Assembly (NCBI GenBank): GCA_910579425.1
Contig: CAJTVL010000001.1
Location: 62,001 to 126,000, forward strand
DNA length: 64,000 nt
Source: an uncultured Lachnospiraceae bacterium
GTDB lineage: Bacteria > Bacillota > Clostridia > Lachnospirales > Lachnospiraceae
Reading direction: 5' to 3'
Position 1 is the first letter of the stretch; each line of letters begins with the position of its first letter. The notes beneath the pieces are model-generated. The model did not search any database, was not told where the DNA came from, and worked only from the letters and a program-made list of their open reading frames with translations. Below are positions 51,931 through 61,927 of this stretch, piece by piece. The position numbers and the translations under genes are program-made.

Positions 51931-52962
51931 GTGGAAGCTTATAAAGTCAGTGTCATTGTGCCGGTTTATAATGCGGAAAAGTATATCAGGCGATGTGTGG
52001 GAACTTTAACGGGACAGACCTATAAAAATCTGGAGATCCTGCTGGTGGATGACGGTTCCCGGGACGACAGCGGCGGAATCTGCGATGATTTGGCGAAAGA
52101 GGATGAGCGGATCCGTGTGATTCACAAAGAAAACGGCGGGCTGGTTTCGGCGTGGAACAAGGGCTTTGACTACAGTACAGGGGAATATGTGAGCTTTGTG
52201 GACAGTGACGATTGGGTGGACTTCAATATGATTGAGGAGATGTCCGCCGCTCTGACCGGAAATCCGAAGGAAATTATCGCCGGCGATTATGTCATTGAAA
52301 AGGAAGACGGCAGCAGGCGGTATGTATGGCAGGCTCTGCCGCCAGGGGAATATGACCGGGCGGCAATTGAAAGGGAAGTGATCCCAAACCTGCTGGGGAG
52401 GGAGAACAGGTATGTAACCATGTCCCGGTGTATGAAGCTGATCGGCCGGGAACTGATTGCAGAAAACAGGAAGTACAGTAATGCCAGGGCCGTGTTCGGT
52501 GAGGATGTGACAGTGATGCTGCCGTCGCTGATCGATTGCGAACGTCTGGTGGTTATGGATCATAAGGCGTATTATCACTATTTTTATGTAGAAATGTCCA
52601 TGGTACACAAATATGATGAAAAGCTGTACGAAAAAATAAAACTTTTAAGGGAGATTGTCGCCCGGATTGTCGGTGAGAAATTCTCCGGCGAGGAGCTTAG
52701 GCAGAGGCAGAGACAGGCAGATCAGGAGCATATATTTATGCTGCTTCTGGTGCTGAAAAATGAGGCGAGGGGGAAGGCGGCGGCTTACAGGGAAAATATT
52801 TTGTCCATTGGCCGGGAGGAAGAGGTAAAGAGGCTGTGCCGGGACACAAAGGTGGAAGTCAGAGAAAAGGCCAATAAGCTGCTTTACCTGACCTTGAGGT
52901 ATCCCAATGAAGTCACGGTCAGATTGCTGCGGCTTGCCATGCTTCTATATTACAGGAAGTAA
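51931..52962 (+). CDS. GT2 glycosyltransferase with GTG start
   Basis: 343 residues from GTG at 51931; AAAGGAT lies about 9 bases upstream and no ATG exists before the conserved start. KVSVIVPVYNAEKYIRRCV, LLVDDGSRDDSG, NGGLVSAWNKGFDYSTGEY and the DxD segment VDSDDWVDF show a GT-A, GT2 enzyme. GEDVTVMLPSL near 190 is the second acidic site. It resembles EpsJ-like capsule transferases. The sugar is unknown. Confidence 0.8.
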   Translation: MEAYKVSVIVPVYNAEKYIRRCVGTLTGQTYKNLEILLVDDGSRDDSGGICDDLAKEDERIRVIHKENGGLVSAWNKGFDYSTGEYVSFVDSDDWVDFNMIEEMSAALTGNPKEIIAGDYVIEKEDGSRRYVWQALPPGEYDRAAIEREVIPNLLGRENRYVTMSRCMKLIGRELIAENRKYSNARAVFGEDVTVMLPSLIDCERLVVMDHKAYYHYFYVEMSMVHKYDEKLYEKIKLLREIVARIVGEKFSGEELRQRQRQADQEHIFMLLLVLKNEARGKAAAYRENILSIGREEEVKRLCRDTKVEVREKANKLLYLTLRYPNEVTVRLLRLAMLLYYRK

Positions 52963-52985
52963 GGCGACAGGGGAGGAGGTGTCCG

Positions 52986-53990
52986 ATGAGCCGGGAGGAA
53001 AATGAAAAACCGCTGATCAGTGTAATCGTTCCGGTTTATAACGGACAGGATTATCTGGAAGACTGTATTGACAGTATCGAGAAGCAGACCTATGAAAATA
53101 CAGAGATTATTATCATCAACGACGGATCTACGGATGACACGGCCTCTGTCTGTGTCAGGCTCCGGGAGGCCTACGACAATCTTCACGTGATTACCATGGA
53201 GGACGGGGGTGTTTCCGCTGCCAGAAATGCAGGTATAGATGCCGCAAATGGAGTTTTTGTGACCTTTGTGGATGCGGACGACAGGCTTCGTCCCAAAACA
53301 TTACGGGTGTTATATGACTGCATTATGAGAACGGGGAGCGATGTGGCAGGCTGTGGATTTTTTTCTTGGAGAAAGGAAGAGGAATGGGAAGCATTTCTTC
53401 GGGAGAAATGCCGGATTGGACGGCCGGTAGAATACACGCCGTCCCAGTTCCTGAGAGAGCAGCTTTTGCGAGGGAACAGCAGATGCTGGAGTAAGCTTTA
53501 CAGGCGGTCCGCAATAGGGGAGCTGCGTTTCCCGCAGGAGCTCAGCATTGGGGAGGATATGTTGTTTCTGGTAAGGATTCTTCCGTTTCTGAGAAAGATT
53601 GCGGAGACGGATTATCCCGGGTATGGTTATTTTCAGAATCCGGAAGGAGCCATGAACAGGGAGTTTTCCTCCAAATATATGGATCAGATTACTTGCTGGG
53701 AGCTGGCCCGGGAGGAAGCGCTTAAGCTGGATCCCACGGTGGGAATCAGAGCGGCTTCTCTGGTGATTACAGGAATCATGCTGACGGCGGGGAAGCTGGC
53801 TATGCTGCCTTTTTTTGAGAGAAGGAAGCAAAAGGAATATATTAAGCTTTGCCATGAAAAGCTGAAAGAGGAAATGCAGGTGCCCGGAGCTTATAAGGAG
53901 CTGCCGAAAGGGTATCAGCTCAAGGCTCAGATGTTTCTCGCCATGCCGGGAATTTATCTGGCATTGTATCATTTGCGGAAGTATAGATAA
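52986..53990 (+). CDS. GT2 glycosyltransferase
   Basis: 334 residues, preceded by GGAGGAGG. LISVIVPVYNGQDYLEDCI, IIINDGSTDDTA, GGVSAARNAGIDAANGVFV and VDADDRLRP form the GT-A donor site, and SIGEDMLFLVRILP the later acidic site. It is a second GT2 immediately after the one at 51931, from which it differs enough not to be a recent copy. The specific linkage cannot be assigned. A 56-base gap with a good ribosome site separates it from the pyruvyltransferase. Confidence 0.8.
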   Translation: MSREENEKPLISVIVPVYNGQDYLEDCIDSIEKQTYENTEIIIINDGSTDDTASVCVRLREAYDNLHVITMEDGGVSAARNAGIDAANGVFVTFVDADDRLRPKTLRVLYDCIMRTGSDVAGCGFFSWRKEEEWEAFLREKCRIGRPVEYTPSQFLREQLLRGNSRCWSKLYRRSAIGELRFPQELSIGEDMLFLVRILPFLRKIAETDYPGYGYFQNPEGAMNREFSSKYMDQITCWELAREEALKLDPTVGIRAASLVITGIMLTAGKLAMLPFFERRKQKEYIKLCHEKLKEEMQVPGAYKELPKGYQLKAQMFLAMPGIYLALYHLRKYR

Positions 53991-54046
53991 TGTTCGGCTT
54001 GTCTGAATGGATATGACAGGCGATAGAAGGAGCTGGGAGGTTTTCT

Positions 54047-55282
54047 GTGAAAGGCTTTAAAGGAGGTAAACCAAAATCAGACAGATTGATTATGTATATG
54101 CATGCAGGCAGCGGCAATCATGGCTGTGAGGCTATTGTCAACAGCATTTGCCGCATGATAAAGGAGCAGGTTACCCTGATCAGCTATTTCGGGGAGGAGG
54201 ATCAGAGATACTCTCTTCCCGGGTTGTGTAAGATAAAAGGAGAGAGGCGCTTTGAGGAGCACAGGCTTGCACATGTTTTGTATTATGGCTACCGGAAGCT
54301 GACGGGAGATGGGGAGAGCTTTATCCGCTACCGCTATGGCAGCGTTTTTAAAGGGAATGCTGTACCCCTTGCAGTCTCTATCGGAGGAGATAACTACTGT
54401 TATGATAATATGCTCAGCGACCTTCGCCTTGCTAATTCAGCATTTAACAAACAGGGAACGCGGACAATGCTTCTGGGATGTTCCATTGAGCCGGAACTGC
54501 TTTCGAGGGAAGAGATTGTTCGAGATCTGATGAAATATCACACGATTATCGCCAGAGAGAGCATTACTTATGATGCCCTTAAGGAAATGGCTGATGCGAA
54601 TAAAAAGGGCAGGGGGCCGCAGATCCTGTGTTTTCCGGATCCTGCCTTTACTCTTCCGAAAAAGGAGCGTCCTCTCCCCCCGGGATTTGCGCCCGGGAAC
54701 ACGGCGGGGATCAATGTAAGCCCCATGATTCAGGAGAAGGAGGGCCGGGCCGGGATCACGATGGAAAGCTATCGGGCCCTGATCGCCCATATGATTGCCT
54801 GCACGGATATGCAGATTGCCCTGATTCCCCATGTGATTTGGGAGCGAAATGATGACAGAGGGCCGATTCATGCCCTGTATGAGGAGTTTAAAGAGACAGG
54901 AAGGGTAGTGGAACTTTCGGATGGAAGCTGTGAGGAACTGAAAGGAGACATCGGACGCTGCCGTTTTTTTGTGGGTGCAAGAACCCATGCCACAATTGCG
55001 GCCTATTCCCAGGGCGTTCCTACTCTGGTAGTGGGATACTCGGTGAAAGCCAGGGGAATTGCCAGGGATCTGTTTGGAACGCAGGAGCATTATGTCCTGC
55101 CGGTGCAGAGCCTGAAAAGGCCGGAGGATTTGGTGGAGGGCTTCTCGTGGCTTTCATCCCATGAGAGGGAGATTAAAAGCCGGCTTGAGGCGGTAATGCC
55201 GGAGTATCAGAGACAGGCGTACAAGACAGGGAAAGAAGTGGACAGATTATGGGAAGAGTTCAGTCGGCAGCAAGGAATATAA
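54047..55282 (+). CDS. Polysaccharide pyruvyl transferase (CsaB-type) with GTG start
   Basis: 411 residues from GTG at 54047, with GGGAGG 6 bases upstream. SGNHGCEAIVNSI near 21, SIGGDNYCYDN, ARESITYDALKEM, FPDPAFTL and GARTHATIAAYSQGVPTLVVGYS are the blocks of the pyruvyl transferase family. Members make pyruvate ketals from phosphoenolpyruvate, adding negative charge, as in S-layer anchoring polymers, or act on lipid-linked glycans. The gene overlaps the Wzx gene by 34 bases, so synthesis of the two is linked. The residue modified is unknown. Confidence 0.85.
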   Translation: MKGFKGGKPKSDRLIMYMHAGSGNHGCEAIVNSICRMIKEQVTLISYFGEEDQRYSLPGLCKIKGERRFEEHRLAHVLYYGYRKLTGDGESFIRYRYGSVFKGNAVPLAVSIGGDNYCYDNMLSDLRLANSAFNKQGTRTMLLGCSIEPELLSREEIVRDLMKYHTIIARESITYDALKEMADANKKGRGPQILCFPDPAFTLPKKERPLPPGFAPGNTAGINVSPMIQEKEGRAGITMESYRALIAHMIACTDMQIALIPHVIWERNDDRGPIHALYEEFKETGRVVELSDGSCEELKGDIGRCRFFVGARTHATIAAYSQGVPTLVVGYSVKARGIARDLFGTQEHYVLPVQSLKRPEDLVEGFSWLSSHEREIKSRLEAVMPEYQRQAYKTGKEVDRLWEEFSRQQGI

Positions 55283-56769
55283 TCTTCGGCCAGGTTGGAA
55301 ATTTCATGACCCAGATCCTGAATTTCGTTCTGAGGACGATCTTTATTTCCCATTTGGGAGATACCCTAAACGGGGTCAACGGGCTTTATACCAGCATACT
55401 TTCCGTGCTTTCCATGGCGGAGCTGGGAATCGGCACAGCATTGAATTACAGCCTGTACAGGCCGGTCGCTCAGGGAAATATTGAAAAGGTTAAGTCCTAC
55501 ATGCTGCTGTACAAAAAGGCGTACCGGACCATAGGGATCGTGGTGGCCCTGATCGGCCTTATGGTTTCCCCCTTTCTGCGTTATCTGGTGAAACAGCCGC
55601 AGGGAGTGTCGATCAGAGATCTGACCCTGTACTATTTCATTTTTCTGTTCAATACCGTAAGTACCTACTTTGTGGCCTACAAGTACAGTCTGGTGAACGC
55701 AGAGCAGAAAAATTATATCCAGACCAATATTCTTACGATCACTAAGATGATCACGGTTCTGCTGCAGATCATTGTGATCCTCACTACCGGAAATTACTAT
55801 ATTTATTTGCTGACAGCGGCGGCGGTGGAGCTTTTGCAGAAGATTTTTGTGAGCAGATATTTAGACCGCAGATACCCTTATCTGAGGGAGAAGCAGGTGG
55901 AGAAGCTCTCTAAGGAAGAAACGGGGGAAATCGTCACCAAGACCAAAGCCCTGGTGTTCCACAAGGTAGGGGACGTGGCGCGGCTTCAGACGGACAGCAT
56001 GATTATCTCGGGCTTTATCAATGTTACCTTAAGCGGCTTTGTGGACAATTATAATCTGGTCCTTAATTCCGTTGCCAATGTGGTGAATATTATATTTAAT
56101 TCCGTACTCTCCAGCTTCGGCAATCTTTTTGCCACGGAATCCAGGCAGAAGCAGTACCAGATCTTTAAGGTATACCGTTTTGCGGCCTGCTGGATCTACG
56201 GATTTACGGCGATCGGGTTCTCCATGCTGCTGACTCCCCTGATCGAGCTGTGGCTGGGAGAGGACAAAACCCTTGCTTTTTCTGTAGTTATGTGTATTTT
56301 GATTGATTATTATCTGAAAGGTGATAGAATTGTATTATCGAATTTCAAAACAGCGGCGGGGGTATTTGAGCAGGATAAGTATCTGGCCCTGATCCAGGGG
56401 GCGGTGAATCTGGTGATCTCCGTTGTGCTGGTGCGCAGAATCGGGCTTGTGGGAGTCTATATCGGAACCATCATTTCAGGACTGATTGCCAATGTGACCA
56501 AGCCTGTGATTATCTACCGGGTGATTCTGGATCAGCCGGTGAGGGGATATTTTCAGGATTCCGCAAAATATATGGCAGCCCTGACGGCTCTGTTTGCGTT
56601 TTTTACGTGGATAAAGGGTCTGGTAATGCCTGTGGTGGGGATCGGTTCCTTCGCGGCTATGTTTGCGATTATCTGCGTGGTGTTTAACGGAGTTTTTTTC
56701 CTGCTGTTTGGAAGGACGCAGGAGTTTGAGTATTTGGCGGGGATTGTGAAAGAGGGTAAGAGGAAATGA
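55249..56769 (+). CDS. wzx: Wzx-type oligosaccharide flippase
   Basis: 506 residues with twelve to fourteen hydrophobic segments and no ATPase motif. Typical features of the polysaccharide-specific (PST) branch of the MOP superfamily are NIIFGQVGNFMTQILNFVLRTIFI at the N-terminus, GVNGLYTSILSVLSMAELGIG and FHKVGDVARLQTDSMIIS in the middle. It flips undecaprenyl-PP-linked repeat units and normally works with a Wzy. Two Wzy-like genes lie about 5 kb downstream. The start overlaps the pyruvyltransferase gene. Confidence 0.86.
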   Translation: MGRVQSAARNIIFGQVGNFMTQILNFVLRTIFISHLGDTLNGVNGLYTSILSVLSMAELGIGTALNYSLYRPVAQGNIEKVKSYMLLYKKAYRTIGIVVALIGLMVSPFLRYLVKQPQGVSIRDLTLYYFIFLFNTVSTYFVAYKYSLVNAEQKNYIQTNILTITKMITVLLQIIVILTTGNYYIYLLTAAAVELLQKIFVSRYLDRRYPYLREKQVEKLSKEETGEIVTKTKALVFHKVGDVARLQTDSMIISGFINVTLSGFVDNYNLVLNSVANVVNIIFNSVLSSFGNLFATESRQKQYQIFKVYRFAACWIYGFTAIGFSMLLTPLIELWLGEDKTLAFSVVMCILIDYYLKGDRIVLSNFKTAAGVFEQDKYLALIQGAVNLVISVVLVRRIGLVGVYIGTIISGLIANVTKPVIIYRVILDQPVRGYFQDSAKYMAALTALFAFFTWIKGLVMPVVGIGSFAAMFAIICVVFNGVFFLLFGRTQEFEYLAGIVKEGKRK

Positions 56770-58298
56770 ACAGATCGAAATCTCCCAAAAAGCTATATGG
56801 CAGAATTTGCAGTATGCTTTCTGTGAAAAATATGTCAATACTCTCGCTGGTTCTGTTTATTATTTCGTTGATTCCAATCTGCTGTCTTTCTTTTGTAAAC
56901 AGGGCGACAGGGGATGACTATGGTTATGGGGCGTTTACCAGGACGGCGTGGATGCAGACCCATTCTCTGACAGAAGTGGCAAAAGCCATCGGGGTCACAA
57001 TCAGCCAGTATTATGACGGATGGCAGGGAACATGGTTCAGTATTGGGGTTTTTGCCTTGCAGCCGGAAGTATTCAGTGATAAAGCCTATGTTATCGTTGT
57101 TTTTTTGATGCTGTTTTTATGGATCGGCAGCACAGTGCTTTTATTTAGGAAAATATTAAAAGAAGTTTATGGGCTGGATAAATGGAGCCTTCTGCTTTTT
57201 CTGACAGTTTATCTGCTGCTGGGGATGCAATTTATACCCAGCACAAGCTCCTCGATTTTCTGGTTTAATGGCTGTGCCCATTATATGCTTCCCTTTGCAA
57301 TGTGCCAGGCCGTAGTATGGTGCCTGATTTGCTTTATCAGGAAATATCAGCTCCGATATTTGGCAGGAATAACGATTCTTATTGCGCTGCTTGGCGGTTC
57401 CAATTATCAGGCGGCATTGTTTGCCCTGATTGTTTTGGCTTATATAGGAATCGCGTCCTTTTTAAAAGAGAAGGACAAAAGATTATTTCTGCTGGGTATT
57501 CCTTTGGCTGTTGAGATGATCGGACTGGTAATCAGTATGAAAGCCCCGGGAAATAAGGTGCGCGGCGGAGAAGAGTTTGGGTTTTCGGCGGGGAAAGCGG
57601 CAGTGACTATAGGAAAATGCTTTACCGAGGGGATCAGAACGGTCGTTGGTTATTGGCAGGAGAAGCCGATTGTGTTTGTGGGACTGGCGGTACTATTCCT
57701 TGTTATTCTGGAAGCGGCAAAAAAGGCAGGGAACAGGGAAAATCTGTATCATCCCGGTATTGTGGCAGGGGCGCTGCTATGTCTTTTCTTTGCGATGCAG
57801 GCGCCGGCCTTATATGCGGATGTGGAAGTGTCCGGCGGTGTTCATAATATGAATTTTTTAGTATTTTTGTTGGCGGCAGCGGGCAGCTTAAGTGTGTGTG
57901 CAGGGAGAATTGCTGAAAAAATAAAAGGATCACCGGATGGGATCCACAGAAATGCAGTTATTCCCGGACTGTTTTTGTGTGTGATATTAGTGGCTTTTTT
58001 AAGAAGCGGCTTAAAGAGCAGTACTTCCTGGGTATCCCTGGAATATATTAAGAGCGGACAGGCGGCCGATTACAAGGAACAGATGGATATACAGACGGCA
58101 ATCCTTACCGATGAAGATGTTACGGATGCAGTTATTCCTTTTGTGAACGACCGGCAGGGGCCGCTGATGTCCATGCCGGCAACAAAAGATCCAACGGCAT
58201 GGACCAATACGGTAATGAAACAGTTTTATGGAAAAAATAGCGTTGTGGGGATCCCAAGGGAGGAATGGGAAAAGCTCCGGAAGGATTCAGCGCAATAA
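56766..58298 (+). CDS. DUF6056 polytopic membrane protein
   Basis: 510 residues, joined to wzx by ATGA. The first helix (about 24-42) is followed by NRATGDDYGYGAFTRTAW and YYDGWQGTWFSIGVFALQPE, the conserved blocks of DUF6056. About ten more helices and a short extracytoplasmic tail follow. The acidic pair in the first loop (GDDYGY) fits a GT-C glycosyltransferase. Function is untested. Base composition begins to look more AT-rich from here on. Confidence 0.68.
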   Translation: MNRSKSPKKLYGRICSMLSVKNMSILSLVLFIISLIPICCLSFVNRATGDDYGYGAFTRTAWMQTHSLTEVAKAIGVTISQYYDGWQGTWFSIGVFALQPEVFSDKAYVIVVFLMLFLWIGSTVLLFRKILKEVYGLDKWSLLLFLTVYLLLGMQFIPSTSSSIFWFNGCAHYMLPFAMCQAVVWCLICFIRKYQLRYLAGITILIALLGGSNYQAALFALIVLAYIGIASFLKEKDKRLFLLGIPLAVEMIGLVISMKAPGNKVRGGEEFGFSAGKAAVTIGKCFTEGIRTVVGYWQEKPIVFVGLAVLFLVILEAAKKAGNRENLYHPGIVAGALLCLFFAMQAPALYADVEVSGGVHNMNFLVFLLAAAGSLSVCAGRIAEKIKGSPDGIHRNAVIPGLFLCVILVAFLRSGLKSSTSWVSLEYIKSGQAADYKEQMDIQTAILTDEDVTDAVIPFVNDRQGPLMSMPATKDPTAWTNTVMKQFYGKNSVVGIPREEWEKLRKDSAQ

Positions 58299-58313
58299 TG
58301 TGGAGGGATAAAA

Positions 58314-59900
58314 ATGATCCGAAGAATGAATGAGAAGCTTATAAAAATGACGAAAGGCAAGGAGGCGCTCCTGGTTGTATTCCTGTCCGCTTTGCTGGTG
58401 TTTGGGATTACAGCAGGCATAGGGACCCTTACCTGCGGCTGGCATCTGATTGACGACCATGAGTTCCTCAGATGGTTTTATGAGTTGAAGTTTGAAGGAA
58501 AAAAATTAACGGATATAATCAGAGCGTGGATTATCAAGGATCTGGATTGGAGATATGAGCCTCTTTATTATACGAATCGTATCTTAAGCTGTGCATTGTT
58601 CGGAATCAATCTGGAATACTATTCTATACTGAAATCGGTGGAAGTTTTTCTCTCCTATATTCTGTTATATTATTGCGGACGGCTGATGGGAGGCGGCAAA
58701 GTCAATTCCTTTTTGTTTGCGGCAGTTTCGCTGACGGGCTATCAGTCTGCCGTCTGGTGGAAACTGGGGCCTCAGGAGGCACAATGTACGCTTTTGTTTG
58801 CCGCAGGGTTCTACTGTATGCTGAAATGGCTGGACAAAAACCGTATGAGCTGGGCTGCAGGCAGTTTGATTGCTTTTTTGGCTATGTGCAATTACAAAGA
58901 GTCTTTTATTATCCTTGTTCCGTTTTTACTTTTGTATGTGCTGTATTATGATATAGAAAAAGGCGGAGGAGAAATCAGCTGGGCCGGGGTATGGAAGTAT
59001 ATAAGAAGCAGGCTGTGGTATTATCTGATACTGGGCTTCATTTTTACAGTAATCATCTCTGTCATTGTCTTCTATGTGGGAGTAAATGATTACGACATGG
59101 TTGGGCTGGATGCCTCGGTTCCCTGGAAGGTTTATGTGGAGGCGTTTCAGGATGCCCTGCGGACGGATTTGAAATGGTATCACAGATTCGGCGTTCTCTT
59201 TTTTATGATTTTATTGACTTACTGGGAAAAATTAAAAAAAATGTGGAAGGAGATCCTGCTGATCGCTGTTTTTTTACTCCCGCAGATCGTGATTTTCGGT
59301 CAGACCGGAATCAAAGAAAGATATATTTTGCCAAGCGCGATCGGTTTTTCCATGTTCTTTATCATTCTGGTGCAGAAAAAGAAGATACTGTCAGGAAAGC
59401 GGAAAATGATATATCAGCTTGGTATAATATTATTGCTTATGGCACATGGCAGAGTCGCTCTGCGGGAGGCAGACTATTTCAGATACAGGGGTGAAAGTAT
59501 CACAACCATGTTGGAAACGGTCAGGGAAATGTCTCAGGGAGAAGAGAACATATTATCCTGCTTCAGGCCCAATGAGGAGGGGAATCTGGTTATTCATTTC
59601 TGGATGGCGGTACACGGTTTGGATAATGTTTACTTTTGGACGGAGGAAGACAGGATCATTAACAAAGTTTATGATAATAATTTTTCGTATGATGCGGAAT
59701 ATTATGAGGAGAAAGACTTTGAAGAAATGGATATCGTAGTCATGTATAATAAGGAGGACAGGCATTGGTGCTATGAGCCCAGCCTTGATCTGTCCGATTT
59801 TACAGAGATAAAATGCGGTACATTAAATATATATGTGAGAAACGGCTGCGGGATTGAGCCGATTTTTACTGAGATAGAAGGAGCCAGAATAAACATTTAG
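58314..59900 (+). CDS. Polytopic membrane protein, GT-C-like, function unknown
   Basis: 528 residues, with GGAGGG before the ATG. The first helix (about 18-38) is followed by HLIDDHEFLRWFYEL and RYEPLYYTNRIL, an acidic pair and a PLYY motif in the first outer loop as in several GT-C enzymes. Ten or so further helices lead to a soluble tail of about 110 residues (EGNLVIHFWMAVHGLDNVY). I do not recognise a named family. Adjacent to the DUF6056 gene and of similar plan, it may be a second extracytoplasmic transferase of the Wzx/Wzy glycan. Confidence 0.5.
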   Translation: MIRRMNEKLIKMTKGKEALLVVFLSALLVFGITAGIGTLTCGWHLIDDHEFLRWFYELKFEGKKLTDIIRAWIIKDLDWRYEPLYYTNRILSCALFGINLEYYSILKSVEVFLSYILLYYCGRLMGGGKVNSFLFAAVSLTGYQSAVWWKLGPQEAQCTLLFAAGFYCMLKWLDKNRMSWAAGSLIAFLAMCNYKESFIILVPFLLLYVLYYDIEKGGGEISWAGVWKYIRSRLWYYLILGFIFTVIISVIVFYVGVNDYDMVGLDASVPWKVYVEAFQDALRTDLKWYHRFGVLFFMILLTYWEKLKKMWKEILLIAVFLLPQIVIFGQTGIKERYILPSAIGFSMFFIILVQKKKILSGKRKMIYQLGIILLLMAHGRVALREADYFRYRGESITTMLETVREMSQGEENILSCFRPNEEGNLVIHFWMAVHGLDNVYFWTEEDRIINKVYDNNFSYDAEYYEEKDFEEMDIVVMYNKEDRHWCYEPSLDLSDFTEIKCGTLNIYVRNGCGIEPIFTEIEGARINI

Positions 59901-59966
59901 GAAATACCCACGTACTGATGAAAGCAACAGATCCTGGTACAAAATAACCGGAAGGAGGTTGAAAAT

Positions 59967-61034
59967 ATGCTTGAGATGATAAAGGAAGCACAGCAGGAGC
60001 TGCTTCATTATCCGGAAAGAAGTATGGGATATTATGTGAAAAGAAGGCTTAAGCTGATCATGGGAAGAGGGGCAGAGCCTATTGATAAGATCAACTGGCC
60101 CAATGGACTTTTGGCGAAAGGCCTTATAGATTACTATATGGGGCATAAAAATTCTGATCAGGCCAGGGAAATACGGGAGGTTTTGCAGGCATATTTTGAT
60201 GGATGGATCAAAAACGGGCATAAAATGTACTATCTGGATGATGCTTTAAGCGGGATGGCGCTGATAGAGCTTCATCAGATCACTGGGGAAGAGCGCTACA
60301 GGCAGGCGGCAGACGAAATGATGCGCTTTCTGTCTTTTCACATCACGGATAAAGCGGGAAGCCTTCTTTATCGGCCTAATCAGAAAAACGGCTATGTCTT
60401 CGTGGACAGTATTGGTATGATCTGCCCGTTTTTGTGTAAATATGGCCATACATATGGCGATGCAAAAGCCATCGGGCTGGCGGTGACACAAATCCAGAAT
60501 TTTGTTGACTTCGGTATGGATGGAAAAACAGGACTTCCCTATCACGGTTATAAATTTGAGGACGGACTGAAATACGGTATTATCGGCTGGGGAAGGGCGG
60601 TAGGATGGCTGATGATCGGAATGTCTGAAAGCCTCGCCTTTATGGATGAGACAAGCCCCGACTATGAATATATCAAACAGATTTACAGACGTTTGGTGGA
60701 TAAGGTTGAGTCTTATCAGTTGGAGAACGGACTTTACTGCTGGCAGTTAGGGGCAAAGGAAGGGCCGGTAGACACCTCTGCTACGGCGATGATTCTTTAT
60801 TCCATCGCACAGTCTCTTAATATGAAAGTGCTGATTGGAATTCACAGGTCGCGTATGCTGCGGGGGCGGGAAGCGCTTCTCGGTATGGTGAAAGAGGGAA
60901 AGCTTGACAACGCTCTGGCAGAATGCCAGGGATTTTCGCTGTATCCACAGGTGTATGGGGCTTATCCGTGGTCGCTGGGGCCGGCCTTGTCGCTGTTTGC
61001 TGTTACAAGTGAGGAAAAGGATAAGAAAAAATGA
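59967..61034 (+). CDS. GH88/GH105-like (unsaturated uronyl hydrolase fold) protein
   Basis: 355 residues with GGAAGGAGG before the ATG and no signal peptide or membrane helix. The alpha/alpha-barrel features of the GH88/GH105 family are visible: WPNGLLAKGLIDYY, VDSIGMICPFLCKYG, a central GWGRAVGWLMIGMSESL and DTSATAMILYSIA. Relatives hydrolyse unsaturated uronic residues released by lyases. A cytoplasmic hydrolase between glycan synthesis genes is unusual. It may trim an intermediate or have become a modifying enzyme. The ATGA overlap with the fucosyltransferase argues for shared function. Confidence 0.7.
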   Translation: MLEMIKEAQQELLHYPERSMGYYVKRRLKLIMGRGAEPIDKINWPNGLLAKGLIDYYMGHKNSDQAREIREVLQAYFDGWIKNGHKMYYLDDALSGMALIELHQITGEERYRQAADEMMRFLSFHITDKAGSLLYRPNQKNGYVFVDSIGMICPFLCKYGHTYGDAKAIGLAVTQIQNFVDFGMDGKTGLPYHGYKFEDGLKYGIIGWGRAVGWLMIGMSESLAFMDETSPDYEYIKQIYRRLVDKVESYQLENGLYCWQLGAKEGPVDTSATAMILYSIAQSLNMKVLIGIHRSRMLRGREALLGMVKEGKLDNALAECQGFSLYPQVYGAYPWSLGPALSLFAVTSEEKDKKK

Positions 61035-61927
61035 TAATTATAGAGGTGGCAGGCGGCCTGGGAAACCAATTGCAGCAGTATGCATTATACAGGAAGTTTT
61101 TGAGTATTGGGAAAGATGCGAGGCTGGATGTATCCTGGTTTGAAGCAGAAAATCAGGGGAAAATGTTTGCCGGAAGAGAATTGGAGCTGCAGTTCTTTGA
61201 AGGGCTGTCTTACAGCGTCTGTACGCCGGAGGAGAAAGCGGCTCTGGTCGGAGGAGACGGTCTGACAGGAAAGCTGAAAAGAAAGCTGTTTCCCTCGGCC
61301 ATTCATTGCTTTCATGAAAGTCAGATGTATCATCCGGAATTGCTGGGGTACGAGCATATGTATCTAAAGGGGTATTTTGCCTGTGAGAAATATTACAGGG
61401 ATATATTACCTGAACTGCGTGATGAAATAAGATTTCCAGTCAGTAATAATTCCCGAAATGAACAGATTGCGTTGGAGATGAGGAATTGTGAATCTGTCAG
61501 TGTCCATATCAGACGCGGGGACTATTTAAATCCGGAAAATGAGAGGATGTTTGGTAACATATGTACGGATGCGTATTATGAACAGGCGGTCAGTATGATA
61601 AAGAAAGAGAAGCCAAACGCCTGCTTCTATATCTTTTCGGACGATATTCCGTATGTAAAACAGAAGTATTCCGGGGAGGAATATACCGTTGTTGATCTTA
61701 ATCACGGCAGGGAAAGTTTTTATGATATGTGGCTGATGAGCAATTGTAAGCATAATATCTGTGCCAATTCCACTTTCAGCTTCTGGGGGGCAAGATTGAA
61801 TAAAAATGAGAAAAAAATTGTAATTAGACCAACTATACACAAGAGTACCCAGGTTTTTGACCGGGGTGAAATGAGAGAACTGTGGCAGGGATGGAGATTT
61901 ATCAGTCCGGAGGGAGAAGAATGCTGA
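61031..61927 (+). CDS. GT11 fucosyltransferase (third classical-type copy)
   Basis: 298 residues. IEVAGGLGNQLQQYALYRKF, the intact GDP-fucose signature SVHIRRGDYLNP (H159, R161, R162, D164) and ICANSTFSFWGARL are the three GT11 blocks. It is clearly diverged from the pair at 42879 and 45419 and looks more AT-rich, so it may have been gained separately. It should add alpha-1,2-fucose in the cytoplasm. It overlaps the GH105-like gene before it and the polymerase-like gene after it. Confidence 0.86.
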   Translation: MIIIEVAGGLGNQLQQYALYRKFLSIGKDARLDVSWFEAENQGKMFAGRELELQFFEGLSYSVCTPEEKAALVGGDGLTGKLKRKLFPSAIHCFHESQMYHPELLGYEHMYLKGYFACEKYYRDILPELRDEIRFPVSNNSRNEQIALEMRNCESVSVHIRRGDYLNPENERMFGNICTDAYYEQAVSMIKKEKPNACFYIFSDDIPYVKQKYSGEEYTVVDLNHGRESFYDMWLMSNCKHNICANSTFSFWGARLNKNEKKIVIRPTIHKSTQVFDRGEMRELWQGWRFISPEGEEC

